Below, piece after piece: positions 11,349 through 23,433 of a DNA stretch of 64,000 nt. Position 1 is the first letter of the stretch; the number at the start of each line of letters is the position of its first letter. The position numbers and the translations under genes are program-made. The stretch comes from Lutraria lutraria (Eukaryota > Mollusca > Bivalvia > Venerida > Mactridae): assembly GCA_964023205.1 (NCBI GenBank), contig OZ026837.1, positions 10,221,689-10,285,688 on the forward strand, in the 5' to 3' direction. The notes under the pieces are model-generated. The model saw nothing but the letters and a program-made list of their open reading frames with translations, was not told where the DNA came from and ran no database searches.

Positions 11349-14300
11349 TCAGGTCTGTTCATCACTTTTTGTGCAGACATTATATGAAAATTCTGTTTGA
11401 AGAATATCTAAAATTGACAAATCATCGTATTCTTTAATGATATATGCATGGCTTGCCTCGTCCACCAATGACAAAAGTCCTTCCATATTCACATTCAGCC
11501 CTGGGCCAATAGCGAACAATTTAACAAATGACTGGTTTCTGAGAGTTGAAACTTCTTCCTCAACGGTTTTTAGATTAGGAAATCTCCCAGATGTAAGAAC
11601 TACTATAAATTGTCGAGTATCTTCTCTCTTATATTCTTCCATTTCACTCAGTGTCTTATTGATTGATATGGTGATATTCAGATTTCCACAATCGTCATCT
11701 TCTTTCTCACAAACCATAGTGTCCGATTTTGATACAGTTCGTTGGAGTTTAACTAAAACTTCATCCAGTGTTTTCTTTTCGTTTAATGATTTAACTGTTT
11801 GTAATTCAGTCGAGGACCTCATTACTCCAATACGAATTCCATTGTCTTCTTCAAAGTGATCCGTTTGTCTGACCATGTGAGTCACTATATCTGTGATATT
11901 TTGAAACTCTTCATTAGTTAGGCCTTCGTTATCTATAAGGAATACTACATCAGAACGGTGACTTTTGATACATTCATCACACGTCACATCCACCAGTTGT
12001 TTCAGCATAGTATCCAGTGCGTTAAAATCTCCAACAGAAAACACATATGATGAAGCCTTAGAGTCCCTGGGCGAACTTATATCTCGAAGTTCTTGCTGTG
12101 AGACTTGGTGACCAATTCCTGGAAAGGACATGTGACACATTAACACCCACGTGGCATTGTTTAACAGTGTTTGTTTCTGTGTACATACTGATTCAAGACA
12201 GAGTAGGTAAGCCGGTGCTTTTGTGGCCCTTAAAAGCGTGTGAAATAGTAAAAAGAAGAGCAAGTGGATGTATTGTTTCTCGGGCGGGATAAAAAGGTCT
12301 GGTGTCGCGGAGAAAAAAATAGGGTCGCTTGGGTTACTAGAAACAAACAGTTTTAACACCTTCTGAAGACCGAATTCACAAATACAAAGTAGATTTTTAC
12401 CTTAAAAAATAGTTTTTATATCGAAAAAGATACACTGTACGTGTTGAAAACAAAAAATATCGATTTAATGAATGTGTAGCCGAACTCCGACTTCTTATAC
12501 TTTATCAACTAATACAATATGGGATCATATCTATTACATAAATTATATTTCTTAATTATTGTAGGAATTTTATTCTTTTAAGCCCAAATGGAAGATAGCG
12601 CAGACCGAGTTAGAATTTCAAATTGAAAGCAATGCACGACCTACCTATTGCAATAACTTGAATATTCAATAACTTTAATTCTTTAGCTGCTTGTTTTGTT
12701 TCATACCGATTTGATGACATTCCATCGGTGAGTACAATCGCATACGTAAAGCTGACCATGCCTTTACGTCGCTCATTATTCCTGGCTACATCAATCGCCC
12801 TTCTCAAACCTTCGTGTGTGTTAGTTATGCCTGGTCTAAACGGAATCTGATCTACTAGGGATTTCAGCACAGCTCGGCTCTCAGATTGGTTGAAATGAAT
12901 TTCAATGTTAGCGTCCCATGAGAAAGTTATAACAGATATTTGGAATTCTGCGAAACTGATGTTAACATTGTCGATGAATTTGTTGATGAAGTCAAGTTGG
13001 CGTTTGAATTGAACTTTGGTCTGACTAGCTGATGAATCTAACACAAATATGACATCAGTAGGCCATGGTAAACAACCAGGTAAAACTGAAATACATTATC
13101 CAATAAGTACGTATAAAATCAATAAATTTTAATTGTTGGTTGCTTTTCTACCGAGCCCAGTGCTGTTGGAGGTGAGGCAAAAGAAACAGGAAAACTACAC
13201 GTATTAGAAATAAAAGTAGAGATATAAACGTTCGATTCTCCTGTATCTTCTCTCATCTCTCTCTGGGCGACTCTGAAATAATTATAGTTGTCGAATGGGT
13301 GGTTAAACGTCAAATAAATACAAAAAAGTAATATAATTTGCAGTCATGTGCATATAAATTCAAATAGACGGTTAAGTTAAAATATATCATTGCTATGGTA
13401 ATTAAGATGCCCGTTCATGTAATGTGAACGTTACAATTAAATCAAGTATGATTAAAAAGAGATTGACCATTTAGTTTTTTATGTTCATAAAAGAGCTATA
13501 AAAGGGGGTTATAGATACCTTCTTCACAACAGTGACCAAATGTCCTATCTAAGCAGTCACAACCCCATTGTTCAGGTTTTATCGAACCTCCAAACACACA
13601 GGTATCCCCACATGTTCTGTTGTCAATTCTTTCATTTTCTTTCGTGGAAATTCCACATTTCTGCAAACAGTATTCATAGCTATATCCTTCTGGACAACAT
13701 AGAAATCGCTCTCTTTGTTGTGTACCCCCGCCACCACATGTCACACTACACGAACTCCACGATTCCCAGGGTGTCCAATTACATAAACCACTCGTACATC
13801 CAGTGATACCAGGTAGTCCAATGTGGGCTTTCTCTAAAATACAAAAACAATTGATAAGAAAACCACAATTGTTGTCGACACCACATTATTAAGTCGTTTC
13901 ACAATGTCTGTCTTTACCTGTTAATCTTGTTAACCTGTTGTTTTAGTTTTGACAAGTATGGTCATTTCAGAGCCACACCAGATGTTGGGGAGATAAGATA
14001 CAGAACAGCCCGGCTTTCTCTTTCTCTTATTTCTAAAAGAGTTCATGGTTCTTTATCGTGCCCGATGTGAAGCACCAATACACGCCTAATCTGTTTCCTG
14101 GGATTTCTAAATACAGTACTGGGCTCGGTAGTGCGAATGGGGACACTGAAAAAGCGTCCTTAAAATATCGCAAGCCGGCGCCGAGGTTCGAACCCACGAC
14201 TACCTCTCGATTGGTATTCTAGCGCGTTACCACTAGACCACGGTTCCACCCCTCTCGCCATCTGTGGAATGTTAGTAACCAATCGCCTGTAAACCTTAAA

Positions 14301-16414
14301 CATGTTTGTTTCTGGTTATACATTCTCAATAAAATCTGTTCAGGTAGGTATGGGAATTTTATTTTGCTCTTGAAAGTGACTGGAATGGTAATAAACAAGT
14401 GAGAGGAAGTGGATATACCGTACCTCGGGTCTAATGAAAATGACAAGGGGTCGCGTGGAATTCAGGGTAGATCTGGGAACCAGAAACAAACATTTTCTAC
14501 GCCTACCTAATATTTGAATCGCGTTTCTTCATGCTTTATCAACATTATCTATTGAATGTCTGTCAAAAGCAGTGTTCAAAAAGGGGAAACGGAATGGATT
14601 TGTGAGTGATACTAGTATAGTGGCAGTTGACAGTAGTCACTGCGTCCATCCAATGTGACCCAGGGGTAGTCATATTCACACAGACACAAACACTGTAGTT
14701 GTTTTCACACTCATGTCATAATTGGTATTGTAGTCTATGTAATTTGAATGACTTACAATAGTAGAATTCATTGATTCCAATTTGTGGATCTGAGTCAACT
14801 TCGACGGACGAATGCAATTTGTTTGCCGACAAATACATGTACAGAGAGCCGTACCTTTTAAAACCGGAATAATGTAGGAGTCCCCGGCGAAAAATCATCT
14901 TCGTTATATATACAGATTATCGGACGTACCGAACTTTTAAACAAAACACAACACCAAACGCTGCACACATTATTAATAACATTTTATATACATGTATTTT
15001 ATAAAGATTTCCCGCTCACAGTTTTACAAGTTAAATACGTGACCTATAAGCGGTCGTGTATATACATTGTTTTTATTTGAGGCTATAAACATTAAGACGA
15101 CGATACACACGTTTGCCTTTTATTACGGTATGATAAATTATTGATTTATTATCGAACTTATTATTAATGTCAAATGAAACTATTATGACTACTCCATACA
15201 TAATAACTACGTAGCTTAACTCGCAAAACCAATTATACCCCTTAACGACTCCAGCCAACCTGAACAATCGTACATTTTATCACGCGTTTCCATTTTGAAT
15301 TTTAACTTCCTAGTTTATAGCTTTTACAATTGAAAGAATGGATCCAAATTGTATTCAAATGTGTTTTAATATTTAACAATTGTGTTTATAATATTTCAGT
15401 GTATCTTAAAAGATGTTCGTGGCACATACGTCCTTGCTGAAACAGTTGACTTCAGATATAAACCTGCGTTAACGCCTTGAAACGTTTACCAATCAAGTCA
15501 AACTATACAGTGAAACATACTTAAAAGATATATCAATTACATGTAAGTGATTTTAACACTTTATGACCGACATTCAATTAAACAACGATTTTGCCTTCTT
15601 TGTTGGTTCCGGTAAACGAACCCTTCCCAATAGCATATATGCTTCAATTTTCCCAAATCTGAATGGAGAAATTCCCAATCACCCATTCCCGAAGAGATGA
15701 AAGAATAAGTGCAAAATAAGAACATCGGTAACCAAGAGTGATAGCTGGTTCATGCACTATATTTCTATATGTATATCTTTTGTCAACTTCAATCGTGATA
15801 CAGACTAAACCAGTGTCTGTAAGCTAGGTCATGAATTCATATAACCGCCACAATTTCATCCCAAAATGTAAATAAATGTGGCGGTTGCCGGAAGACACCA
15901 GCCAGGCACTTTGCACTGTACCAATGCATTGTACTAGTATTCAAAACAAAATCTAAATTCTGAACAATACTCGTCGGTACATTCCACACTGTGTACAAAT
16001 TGGAATCATGACTGTAAAAATAGAATTTTCACTAAATAAATTGGAATCATAATAAACAGTTCACAGAAGATATAATAACATACCAGTTTCACAACAGAAT
16101 CCTTCATAATTCCACAAACAGTTACACCACCAAGAATACGTTCCTCCATTTAAGCAGAAAGCGCTATCACATTGTCTTGATTCATGAAACCCACTGCTGT
16201 CTTTGTTACAATTTTGCTTGCATTCGTCAATATTCCAAGAATCTTTACAACACAACTCTCTAGATCGTGACTGGTGTGCCCAACTTCCACATGTATGTGA
16301 ACAAGATGACCAAGAGCCCCATGATGTCCAGTGACATCTATTGTTACATGACCCAGCATTTACAATAGTGGTACTTAAGTATACAAGACAAAAAATTATC
16401 CAAGTCGTCTTCAT
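11349..16414 (-). CDS. Secreted TSP1-TSP1-vWFA-vWFA protein, four exons
   Basis: Proposed join: exon 1 16414-16084, exon 2 13833-13519, exon 3 13085-12645, exon 4 12118-11349; 1857 nt, 618 residues, every junction phase 1 with GT-AG ends. Residues 1-21 are a signal peptide and about 22-110 a TSP1 domain with EGF-like tail. Residues 111-215 hold a second TSP1 domain (WTPWESWSSCSVTCGGGG, ending HCCEEG). About 226-405 is a von Willebrand A domain with an intact MIDAS DxSxS at D232, S234 and S236 and a downstream LTDG. About 418-600 is a second vWFA in which the MIDAS reads DNEG, so metal binding is probably lost. Family knowledge suggests extracellular adhesion or innate recognition. Exons 2-4 belong together with high confidence (domain continuity across both junctions). 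The choice of exon 1 among the cluster's first exons is inference: any of the upstream copies would fit the same phase. Confidence 0.78.
12170..12358 (-). repeat. Diverged SINE-like fragment in intron 3
   Basis: It shares spaced blocks with 14390-14500: AAGTGGAT, TCGGGC, GGGTCGC and AGAAACAAACA. It lies just upstream of the acceptor of the last vWFA exon and makes that exon's open frame look longer than it is. Confidence 0.4.
13125..13290 (+). repeat. SINE tail fragment in intron 2
   Basis: CTACCGAGCCCAGTGCTGT resembles the reverse complement of 14100-14130, inside the tRNA-derived SINE at 13960-14255, so this appears to be a second copy in the opposite orientation. It lacks the tRNA-like head. 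Confidence 0.4.
13960..14255 (-). mobile_element. tRNA-derived SINE
   Basis: On the minus strand the head carries a pol III A box (GTGGTCTAGTGGTAACGC, about 14225-14245) and B box (GTGGGTTCGAACCTC, about 14185-14200). A body follows with CTTCACATCGGGCACG and a run of AAGAGAAAGAGAAAG. The tRNA-like part has no foldable acceptor stem, so it is not a functional tRNA. It sits in intron 1 of the TSP1-vWFA gene. Related unassigned sequence continues to about 14500. Confidence 0.7.
14960..16083. repeat. Segmental duplication copy C, intron 1 side
   Basis: This intron 1 sequence of the TSP1-vWFA gene is paralogous to 1-1833 and, over 15560-16010, to 6240-6560. All three carry CAGACTAAACCAG, a CCGGAAGAC- or CCGTAAGAC-like block and TATTCAAAACAAAATCT or a close variant. 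Because intron DNA downstream of the exon is duplicated too, the cluster arose by DNA duplication, not retroposition. Confidence 0.75.
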
Positions 16415-18120
16415 TCTGTCGTCTTACATAAATTAAGATCGATAGACACAAGCAGTATTAAACACAAGTTCAGTACGCGGTAATAACTTAATACGTCAGT
16501 AAGCACACATCACGTATCCTGTTACTGATTTATAGAATCAATCTCTGCTATAATAGATGCAGGACAAAAAGATTGAGCCCCATAAGTAGCATAGATGAAA
16601 GCATTAAGATAAAACAGGGCGATTTAAAATTTATTTCAACGCATGAGGTATTATTTTGTATATGCATTTGTTTTCTTGAATACATTGCACAGTTCATCGC
16701 ATAAGAAACGTTAAACCTTTGGTTAAATGGGTTTTTTTCTCTTCGAATTTATTGCGCAAGACCCCTTGTAGTTTTTGTACTGTGTTGACGGCGGATATCA
16801 TCATTGTTTCAGTTATACATGTATTATCTTTGTTTAAAGCAGTTTTATCTGGCATACGGCCGAATTTAATAACTATTCATTAATCTGTCCCGCTTAAACC
16901 ACGCTCGATACAATGGTAGTGTACTACTTCATCGCGCACTTGCTAATTGATCTCCCCCGGACCTTCTGTCTGTAAACATCATCTCTCAACTAATAAGGCC
17001 CAGCATATTGCCTTGTTTTTGTATGAAATCTTTTAAACAATTTAAAATGATGTAATGTACCAAGGATTTACAAATTTATGCTTTGATGATGTGAAGAAAG
17101 TGTGTAGTTAGAATCTTTGAAAAAGGCCTGAAAACGGGATAAAGTTGGTGATAAACATCTTGGCGGGACCATTCAGAAAAAAAAACTTTATCCCGTTTTC
17201 ACATGAACATCATAAACTGTGTTTACATTTTTTTTGGTTACACTAGTCAATTCTTGGTGCGCTATATTATTTTCCTGTACTTTTACGAGTTCTTTTATTA
17301 GTAAAAACACATTTCTTCTTAGAAACGATAGGTGCGCGATGACGTAGTGTACTACCATTGTTGATAAGTGTTACATTTTGCTTTAATATCGTGCAAGCTG
17401 GTACACTTTTCATCTGCGTGATTTTATAATCTGTGGTAATATTTGAAATGGCTGTTCTTTTTTTTATTTTACGCTGCAAAAGTAATTAATATATATATTC
17501 TATTGTAACGGCTATATCGGTGTCAAATAATAAAAGAAAGTTTCTTTACAATTTATAAGATTTATTAAATAAGCTATATGATCAAACATGAGAATACCCT
17601 AGCAAGTATTACTGTTTCTTAACATACATGCTTTTGTATATATTGTACTTTCATTATTTCATACTAATAAAGCACCAGGTAGTTGTCTAAATAAAACTAC
17701 CTGATAGCACTTATATAGGTTTGTTATGTATTATACATTGCGTCTTTGTCTTATTTCACTTCTATAGTAAAAGGCAAAATATGTTGCTGATTTCCCAGTA
17801 AAATTTAAAATTGATAACAAAATTAGCCAAAGAAACCTGGGATTAATTTACCACCATTCTTGATATACTGACACTATAGATTATAACACTACTCTCCGTA
17901 AGCCTTAATTCTTAACTCTTCCTGGTTTGATGTCATATCAGTACAGCGTTTTACCTCATTAGTAAATATCAGTGGTTTAAGATACGTTTTGCTTTTTTAT
18001 GGTAAATTATCAGCTTACGAATGGTTTGGTTGTACACCCTGTCCAAATACATTCTCGTTATCAAATCATGAAGTTTTAAACATCATTATTGAGTTAGATG
18101 AAGTTTTTATGATTATTTTA
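16415..18120. repeat. Segmental duplication copy C, upstream side
   Basis: Non-coding. 16440-16830 matches 2180-2640, and 17870-18120 matches 7320-7580. A 17-bp inverted repeat (GAAAACGGGATAAAGTT) has arms near 17131-17147 and 17186-17202. The open frame at 17267-17479 has no recognisable domain. Confidence 0.6.
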
Positions 18121-19476
18121 TGCAGTAAATTTTAGAACAAATTTTCTTTAACCAGTTTAGATACTAATTGGTAGAATTATGTAATTTTAATTAATATAAT
18201 TTGGATATCTTTTCTTTCTCTACATGTAATTCTGTGACTCTTGTTAAAGTCAATGCATCAAAAGCATTTTGTAGCCATATTTTTTATAAATAAGCTAATG
18301 TTCAGAATAATAGCTCAATAGTTTTATTGTTTAAAAAACTGACTGCAGACTTATCAGATATTTTAATATTTCATTTTTTCGGTGTCCATTTTTGATTGGA
18401 TACCTTGGTATAAAAATTTTGTAACGCAGTTCTTCATTGGTTCCAACCCATTTTAGGGATTTGTTTAAAGATGTGTCCTTCCATGGTTAAGTCACTCTTC
18501 AAATTGACTTTACATGTGTTTAATATATCATTCTCAAAATAAGGAAATATAAAGGACACATCTTCTTGATATTCTAGGTAAGAATTTTGTATTATTTTGT
18601 GAAAGTAATTTCATTTTGATAATTTTTTGTTTAATATTTCTTGTAATGTTTAACTGTAGATAACAGTGTGTTAATGTTAACATGTTAATTTAATAAATGG
18701 AAATAGTTTTCATTAGATATTATCTATGGTTCTACATATTTGGTGATTTATTAAATCACATCTTTTGTCATATTGATTTGTTTTGGCGTTAAAAACTTTT
18801 TGCCTACTCATTTTATTAATTATGCAATTTACTGATACAGTTAACATATATTTCTTAAATGATTAAGGCAGAAACAATATTCATATTCCGTAAGGTTTAA
18901 ATTCTGTAGTTGTTTCTGCACTAAATATTTATTATTAAACAGTATTGTTTTAAATCATGATCTACATTTATTAGACATTTGGTCAATCTTATGGTTATAA
19001 TAATTATTTTTAGGTTCATCTAGTAACTGTTATTATTCATTATAGTTATTATTGTTATTGAAATTGTAACTATATATTTTTATATATACACTGTACTTTA
19101 ATTAATCACTCTTCAACTTCAAATTGACTTTACATAGGTTTAATTTATTATTCTCAAAATAAAGAAATATAAAGGACACCTCTTCTTGATATTTTAGTTA
19201 TCTCGGAAGGGGTCAAAACATACAAAACTTCTGCACAAAACGAAAAGAAAACCAGACAGCACAAAACGTGGTAAAAACAAAGCACATGACACAGAACTCG
19301 GTGAAAAAAAACACATCACAAAAATTACGTTTATTCTTGAAGTCGCACTACATTCATATTTTGTATTGTGTAATCGTTGTGGGTATTGTAAAGTCAACAA
19401 ATACAAGTCAAAATGCTCTTATTTAAAACATTGCAGGAAATAAAGCTAATGTTGCTAGTAATATCTCGTTAATAGC
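18121..19476. other. Intergenic, one short internal repeat
   Basis: No gene recognised. A block with AAATTGACTTTACAT and AAATATAAAGGACAC and CTTCTTGATATT occurs at about 18498-18575 and again at about 19118-19195. This marks a local duplication or two copies of a short element. The minus-strand open frame at 19194-19406 has no domain. Confidence 0.5.
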
Positions 19477-19720
19477 ATACCAGTCTATCCTTCATACTTC
19501 CACAAACATTGACATTTACTCCTTAAAAATGTTCCTCCATTACAGCAAGAATCGCTACCACATTGTCTATACCCCCACGTGTCATGAGGGTTGGTGTGAC
19601 AATGTTTTAAACACTCGCTTTAAGTCAAGGTACTAGTACTTGGACAAAACAGTTCCCTTTTTCACAGCTGTGTACTTTGTCCGCCACATGTACGGGGAAA
19701 TTCAGTCAATCGCTCACAAG
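19477..19720 (-). pseudogene. Decayed TSP1 exon (copy G)
   Basis: On minus the order RTCGGQSTQL, ECLKHCH, YRQCGSDSCCNGGTF and CQCLWKYEG is readable, matching the second half of the TSP1-like exons. It has in-frame stops (after STQL, before the ECLKHCH segment, and where FCCETG is expected), at least one frame change, and no signal-peptide start. Even the ACTG before GTATG at the donor position is kept. It is closest to the MKISW subfamily at 20375 and 21660. Confidence 0.8.
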
Positions 19721-20053
19721 ATGCACCAACAATTTACTGGCATTATAAATTGATGACACAAAATGATACTGTAGAGGACAAATGAAATCGTAGATACAAG
19801 ATGGATTTGAGAAACAAATATCATGTTCATGTTTGAAGTGATTTCAACTACAGGTACACATGAGGTTAACATATTGTCGATGCACCGAAGAGCGAAATAT
19901 GCGAAATATGTATGTATTACCTAAATATTGAAAAACCAATTCTAAGAGGCACTCAGAATTTATTTTCCATACATATACTAGTTTATATATGTGTGTATAT
20001 ATTATCATAAAATACATGTAAATCTGATCGAAGACAACATAAACATGACATAC

Positions 20054-20375
20054 CCGTCTCACAGCAGAACCCTTCATAATTCCACGAACAATGACACCCA
20101 TAAGATAATAGTGTTCCCCCATTGTAGCAAATGTCACTACCACATGGTCTTGATTCATAACGGCCACTGTAGTCCTTGTGACAATGTTGATAACACTCAC
20201 TCGTACTCCAGCTAACTTTACAACACAACGGCCTACGGCGCAATTGTGTACCCTCTCCTCCGCATGTACGTGAGCAAGTTGACCATGACAGCCAAGGTGA
20301 CCAATCACATCTAGAGCTGCAACTACACTCCACTAACACTGGTAAAACGGTGAATATCACCCAAGATATTTTCAT
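20054..20375 (-). CDS. Signal peptide + TSP1-like domain exon (copy D)
   Basis: 322-nt exon, about 107 residues, starting at the ATG at 20375. The signal peptide is MKISWVIFTVLPVLVEC. The TSP1 core reads WSPWLSWSTCSRTCGGEG, and the tail has CYNGGT, CHCSWNYEG and FCCETG. It ends in phase 1 before GTATG. It belongs with copy E and the two decayed copies in an MKISW subfamily distinct from A-C (xxVNAG signal end). No downstream exon is recognised before the next first exon at 16414, but its phase would let it splice to the shared exon at 13833. Confidence 0.8.
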
Positions 20376-21335
20376 TTCGATCTCTCAAGCAAATGTGGGT
20401 TACAAAACACTAAAGTGAGAACTAAAACCCCGTTGTTAACGACAAATGTACTCTAGATTAACTATACAACTACGATAAGATATATGGTACTATACGCACG
20501 TGTCATGGAAAAGCGCACATCAATGATAAGTTAAAGAATAAATCATCCGATGTTTAATGCTTATATATACATATATTTCATTTCTTATACAGTGTGGACG
20601 ACCGACGTTTTTCAATATCATAGAAATAAATACTATTTATAGAACAGCTGTGTTTTCCAGCAGTCATGCTATGCACACGTAGTAAAGTGACGTCACGCGC
20701 TCTACATATTTCAAGTTTACAAAAGCAAAAATCACAGTGAAATGAGTGTTTTCAGACGAAAACTGGCTTGTTTCGTCGGTAATAATTATCTTGGGATAAT
20801 ATCAGCAATTAAATGTTTTTGCATAAATTTTTATACACCAAAAAGCTGATGGGGCTTTAAAATGTCGATGCATACTTACAGTCATTTGGCCAGATGAAAT
20901 TATGATATAGACATCAGTGTCGATGTAACTTCCAGCAAGCATGTTATCATTGTCAACAAGCGTGGTGAAGGTGTCATCATGCATTCTGACTATACCAGTA
21001 AGCATACTAGTTAGCAGTGTCAATGTGTAAGCAGGCATTGTGTAATTTTTACCTAAATATCATTGCAAACATGAACGGCGTAAAACTCGGATTACCTAAA
21101 AAAATTACAAAGGAAGAAATCAGAGGAGACCGAATTCCAGCATTGTTTTACTTTAAAATGACGAAACAAACTTTCGAAGAATAACGGAAGTGTGGATAAG
21201 GAAGCAATTTGAGAAACAAACCGTTAATAACATACGAGCGTATTTGGGGTGTTTTCAACTATATACATGTATATTTGCATCGAATACGTTCTAGTAAAAT
21301 ACAACTTAAAAACACATATTTTAAATATAACATAC
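20376..21335. other. Spacer between TSP1 copies D and E
   Basis: Non-coding apart from an unrecognised minus-strand open frame at 20802-21038. The first 60 bp upstream of copy D (with TCGATCTCTCAAGCAAAT) are nearly identical to 22738-22790 and similar to 21660-21700, so all three copies share a proximal promoter-side block. Confidence 0.55.
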
Positions 21336-21660
21336 CAGTCTCACAACAGAATCCTTCATAATTCCACAAACAATCACACCCATTCTCAGGTAATAATGTT
21401 CCCCCATTATAGCAAATATCGCTACCACATGGTCTTGATTCGTCAAAGCCACTGTAATCCTTGTGACAATGTCGCAAACACTCGTTCGCGCTCCAATCAA
21501 CGTTACAACACAACAACCTATCCCGCCATTGTGTACCCTTTCCTCCGCATGTACGTGGACAATTTGACCAAGACCCCCAAGACAACCAACCACATCTGGG
21601 GCTGCATTTACACTCCACAAACACTGGTAAAAAGCTGAATATCATCCAAGATATTTTCAT
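21336..21660 (-). CDS. Signal peptide + TSP1-like domain exon (copy E)
   Basis: 325-nt exon, about 108 residues, starting at the ATG at 21660. The signal peptide is MKISWMIFSFLPVFVEC. The core is WLSWGSWSNCPRTCGGKG, and the tail has CYNGGT, CDCLWNYEG and FCCETG. It ends in phase 1 before GTATG. Its closest relative is copy D, but the segment between the TSP1 core and CNGGT differs at many positions, as expected for a diversifying family. It is the most upstream intact copy in the window. Confidence 0.8.
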
Positions 21661-22589
21661 CTCGATCTCTCAAGTACATATGGCTTTTAAAATACTAAAT
21701 TCAGACAATCCTCGTTTTTAGCGACAGAATTTAGTGAGCTGTAAATTTATAAATGCAACTGCATAAAATATATGGTACTACACAAACTACAAGTGCCATG
21801 GACCATGTTTATTACTGTGCATAAAATACTTGCGATTTATGATACATACAATTCAATAATTCAACTGTATTAAAATATCAACAGTTCGAAATTATAGAAG
21901 CGCGAATATGTTTGGCATTATTCGTCAACATTTGCAATTTTTGATATTATACGCGGTGGTGGGTATTTAACTGAACCGGCGTTGTGGCTTTATGGAATGT
22001 TTCCATTTTCTTCATCTACATAGTCAAATAGTAAATCAGAAGTCTTAAGGGTTGCTTTTAAAAAAGCTAGAAAGCGGCACGGTTCGTTCTTTTATCAGGA
22101 AAAGAGAGGACATTAACAGAACGTTGTTGTGCAGAAATGGTAGCATGATACGTATTGTGTAAGCTTATGAGACCCTTGTTATAATAATCTACCTTAAAGC
22201 TTTAGTGAAGTATAATCAAGATTAAGAGAGATAAGTAAATGTTCATGAATAGGACTAGCTGCAGATCAGTCATAAAATGCCAGCAGTATCGATAAAAGAA
22301 AATGATAGACACGAACATCATAAACCACCAATAAACTTAAAAAAGCAACAAAAGGATGAAAACAAAAAGATACCAAAATTAATATACATATTGTTATTTA
22401 TTGTAAATTGATGACCCAAAATTAAACTGTCGAGGAACAATTTAATTGTAGATAAAAGAGCGATTGGAGAAACAAATACCATGTTCATATTTGAAGTGAT
22501 TTCAACTACAGGTATACATGAGGTTAAAATATTGTTGATGCACTGAAGAGCCGCCATGCGAAATATGCATGTATTATCTAAATGGTGTA
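21661..22589. other. Intergenic, partly duplicated
   Basis: No gene. 22440-22575 (with GAAGTGATTTCAACTACAGG) duplicates 19800-19925, showing that the decayed copies F and G carry matching downstream DNA. Confidence 0.5.
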
Positions 22590-22734
22590 TTGCGATTGTG
22601 TACCCTTTCCACCGCGTGTACGTGGACAAGTTGACCAGGTTACCCAAGATGTCCAATAACATATATACATGTATAATGCATGTGCACCCCACAAACACTG
22701 GTAAAACGGTGAATATCACCCAAGATATTTTCAT
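22590..22734 (-). pseudogene. Truncated TSP1 exon (copy F)
   Basis: It begins with MKISWVIFTVLPVFVGC, almost the signal peptide of copy D, then loses frame. In another frame the TSP1 core WTSWVTWSTCPRTRGGKG is legible, with the core CGG cysteine changed to Arg. The second half of the domain and the donor are missing. Upstream DNA is nearly identical to that of copy D, so the duplication is recent and the copy is broken. Confidence 0.85.
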
Positions 22735-23311
22735 TTCGATCTCTCAAGCAAATATGGATTACAAAACACCAAATTGAGAACTAAAACGACAATTTTACTA
22801 TAGATTTAGCTACAACTGCGATAAGATGTATAGTACTAAGTACGTATCATGGAAAGGCACACAATAGTGATAAAGAATAAACCTAGTATTAGGCTATGCA
22901 CCTATTTTATTATTCTTGTGTTGATCAGTGATCAAGATTTGACATTTTTTCTATTTTCGAATCTCGGTGTTTTCATTATAAATGATTTTGAGGAAAAATT
23001 TATTAGCAATGATATTGAAGGTATTGATACTAATTATTTTAAAATATTTATGTTGCTATATGCGGATGATATTGTCATATTTTCAAATTCGATCTCAGAA
23101 TTACAAGAAAGTATTAATTTATTGCATAATTATTGCGAAACGTGGAAAATGCGTGTTAACGTAACAAAAACTAAAATTAAGATTTTCAAAAAGGGTGAGG
23201 TTAACCCAAATGGATTAAGATTTAATTATAATGGACAACCAATTGATATTGTTTCTAAATTTACGTATTTAGGCATTGTGTTCACTCCAGGGGGTTCCTT
23301 ATGTACAGCAC

Positions 23312-23433
23312 GTCCGTTATTTTATTACTTTATTGTTATGTCTTGATAAAGGCGGTTGCGCCGAAACGTAGACAAATGAAATAATAATACTAGTTCGTAT
23401 ATTTGTGTTTTTGTTGTATAATCCAAATTAATT
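23312..23433 (+). mobile_element. 122-bp insertion with ribozyme-like core, 13-bp TSD
   Basis: The sequence TTATGTACAGCAC occurs at 23299-23311 and again at 23434-23446, flanking 122 bp that interrupt the LINE reading frame right after FTPGGS. The insert contains TTGATAA, a GGCG/CGCC stem and GAAACGT (23342-23370). This has the layout of the terminal motif of the Penelope-like fragments at 33.95 and 49.9 kb. It looks like a minimal non-autonomous or severely truncated relative. Confidence 0.75.

Noticed and set aside
11437..11859. Plus-strand 140-residue open frame
   Set aside because: It is the antisense shadow of the last vWFA exon and has no domain of its own.
12119..12359. N-terminal extension of the last vWFA open frame
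   Set aside because: It is intron: a polypyrimidine tract and TTTCCAG acceptor end at 12119, and the exon continues the vWFA started in the previous exon in phase.
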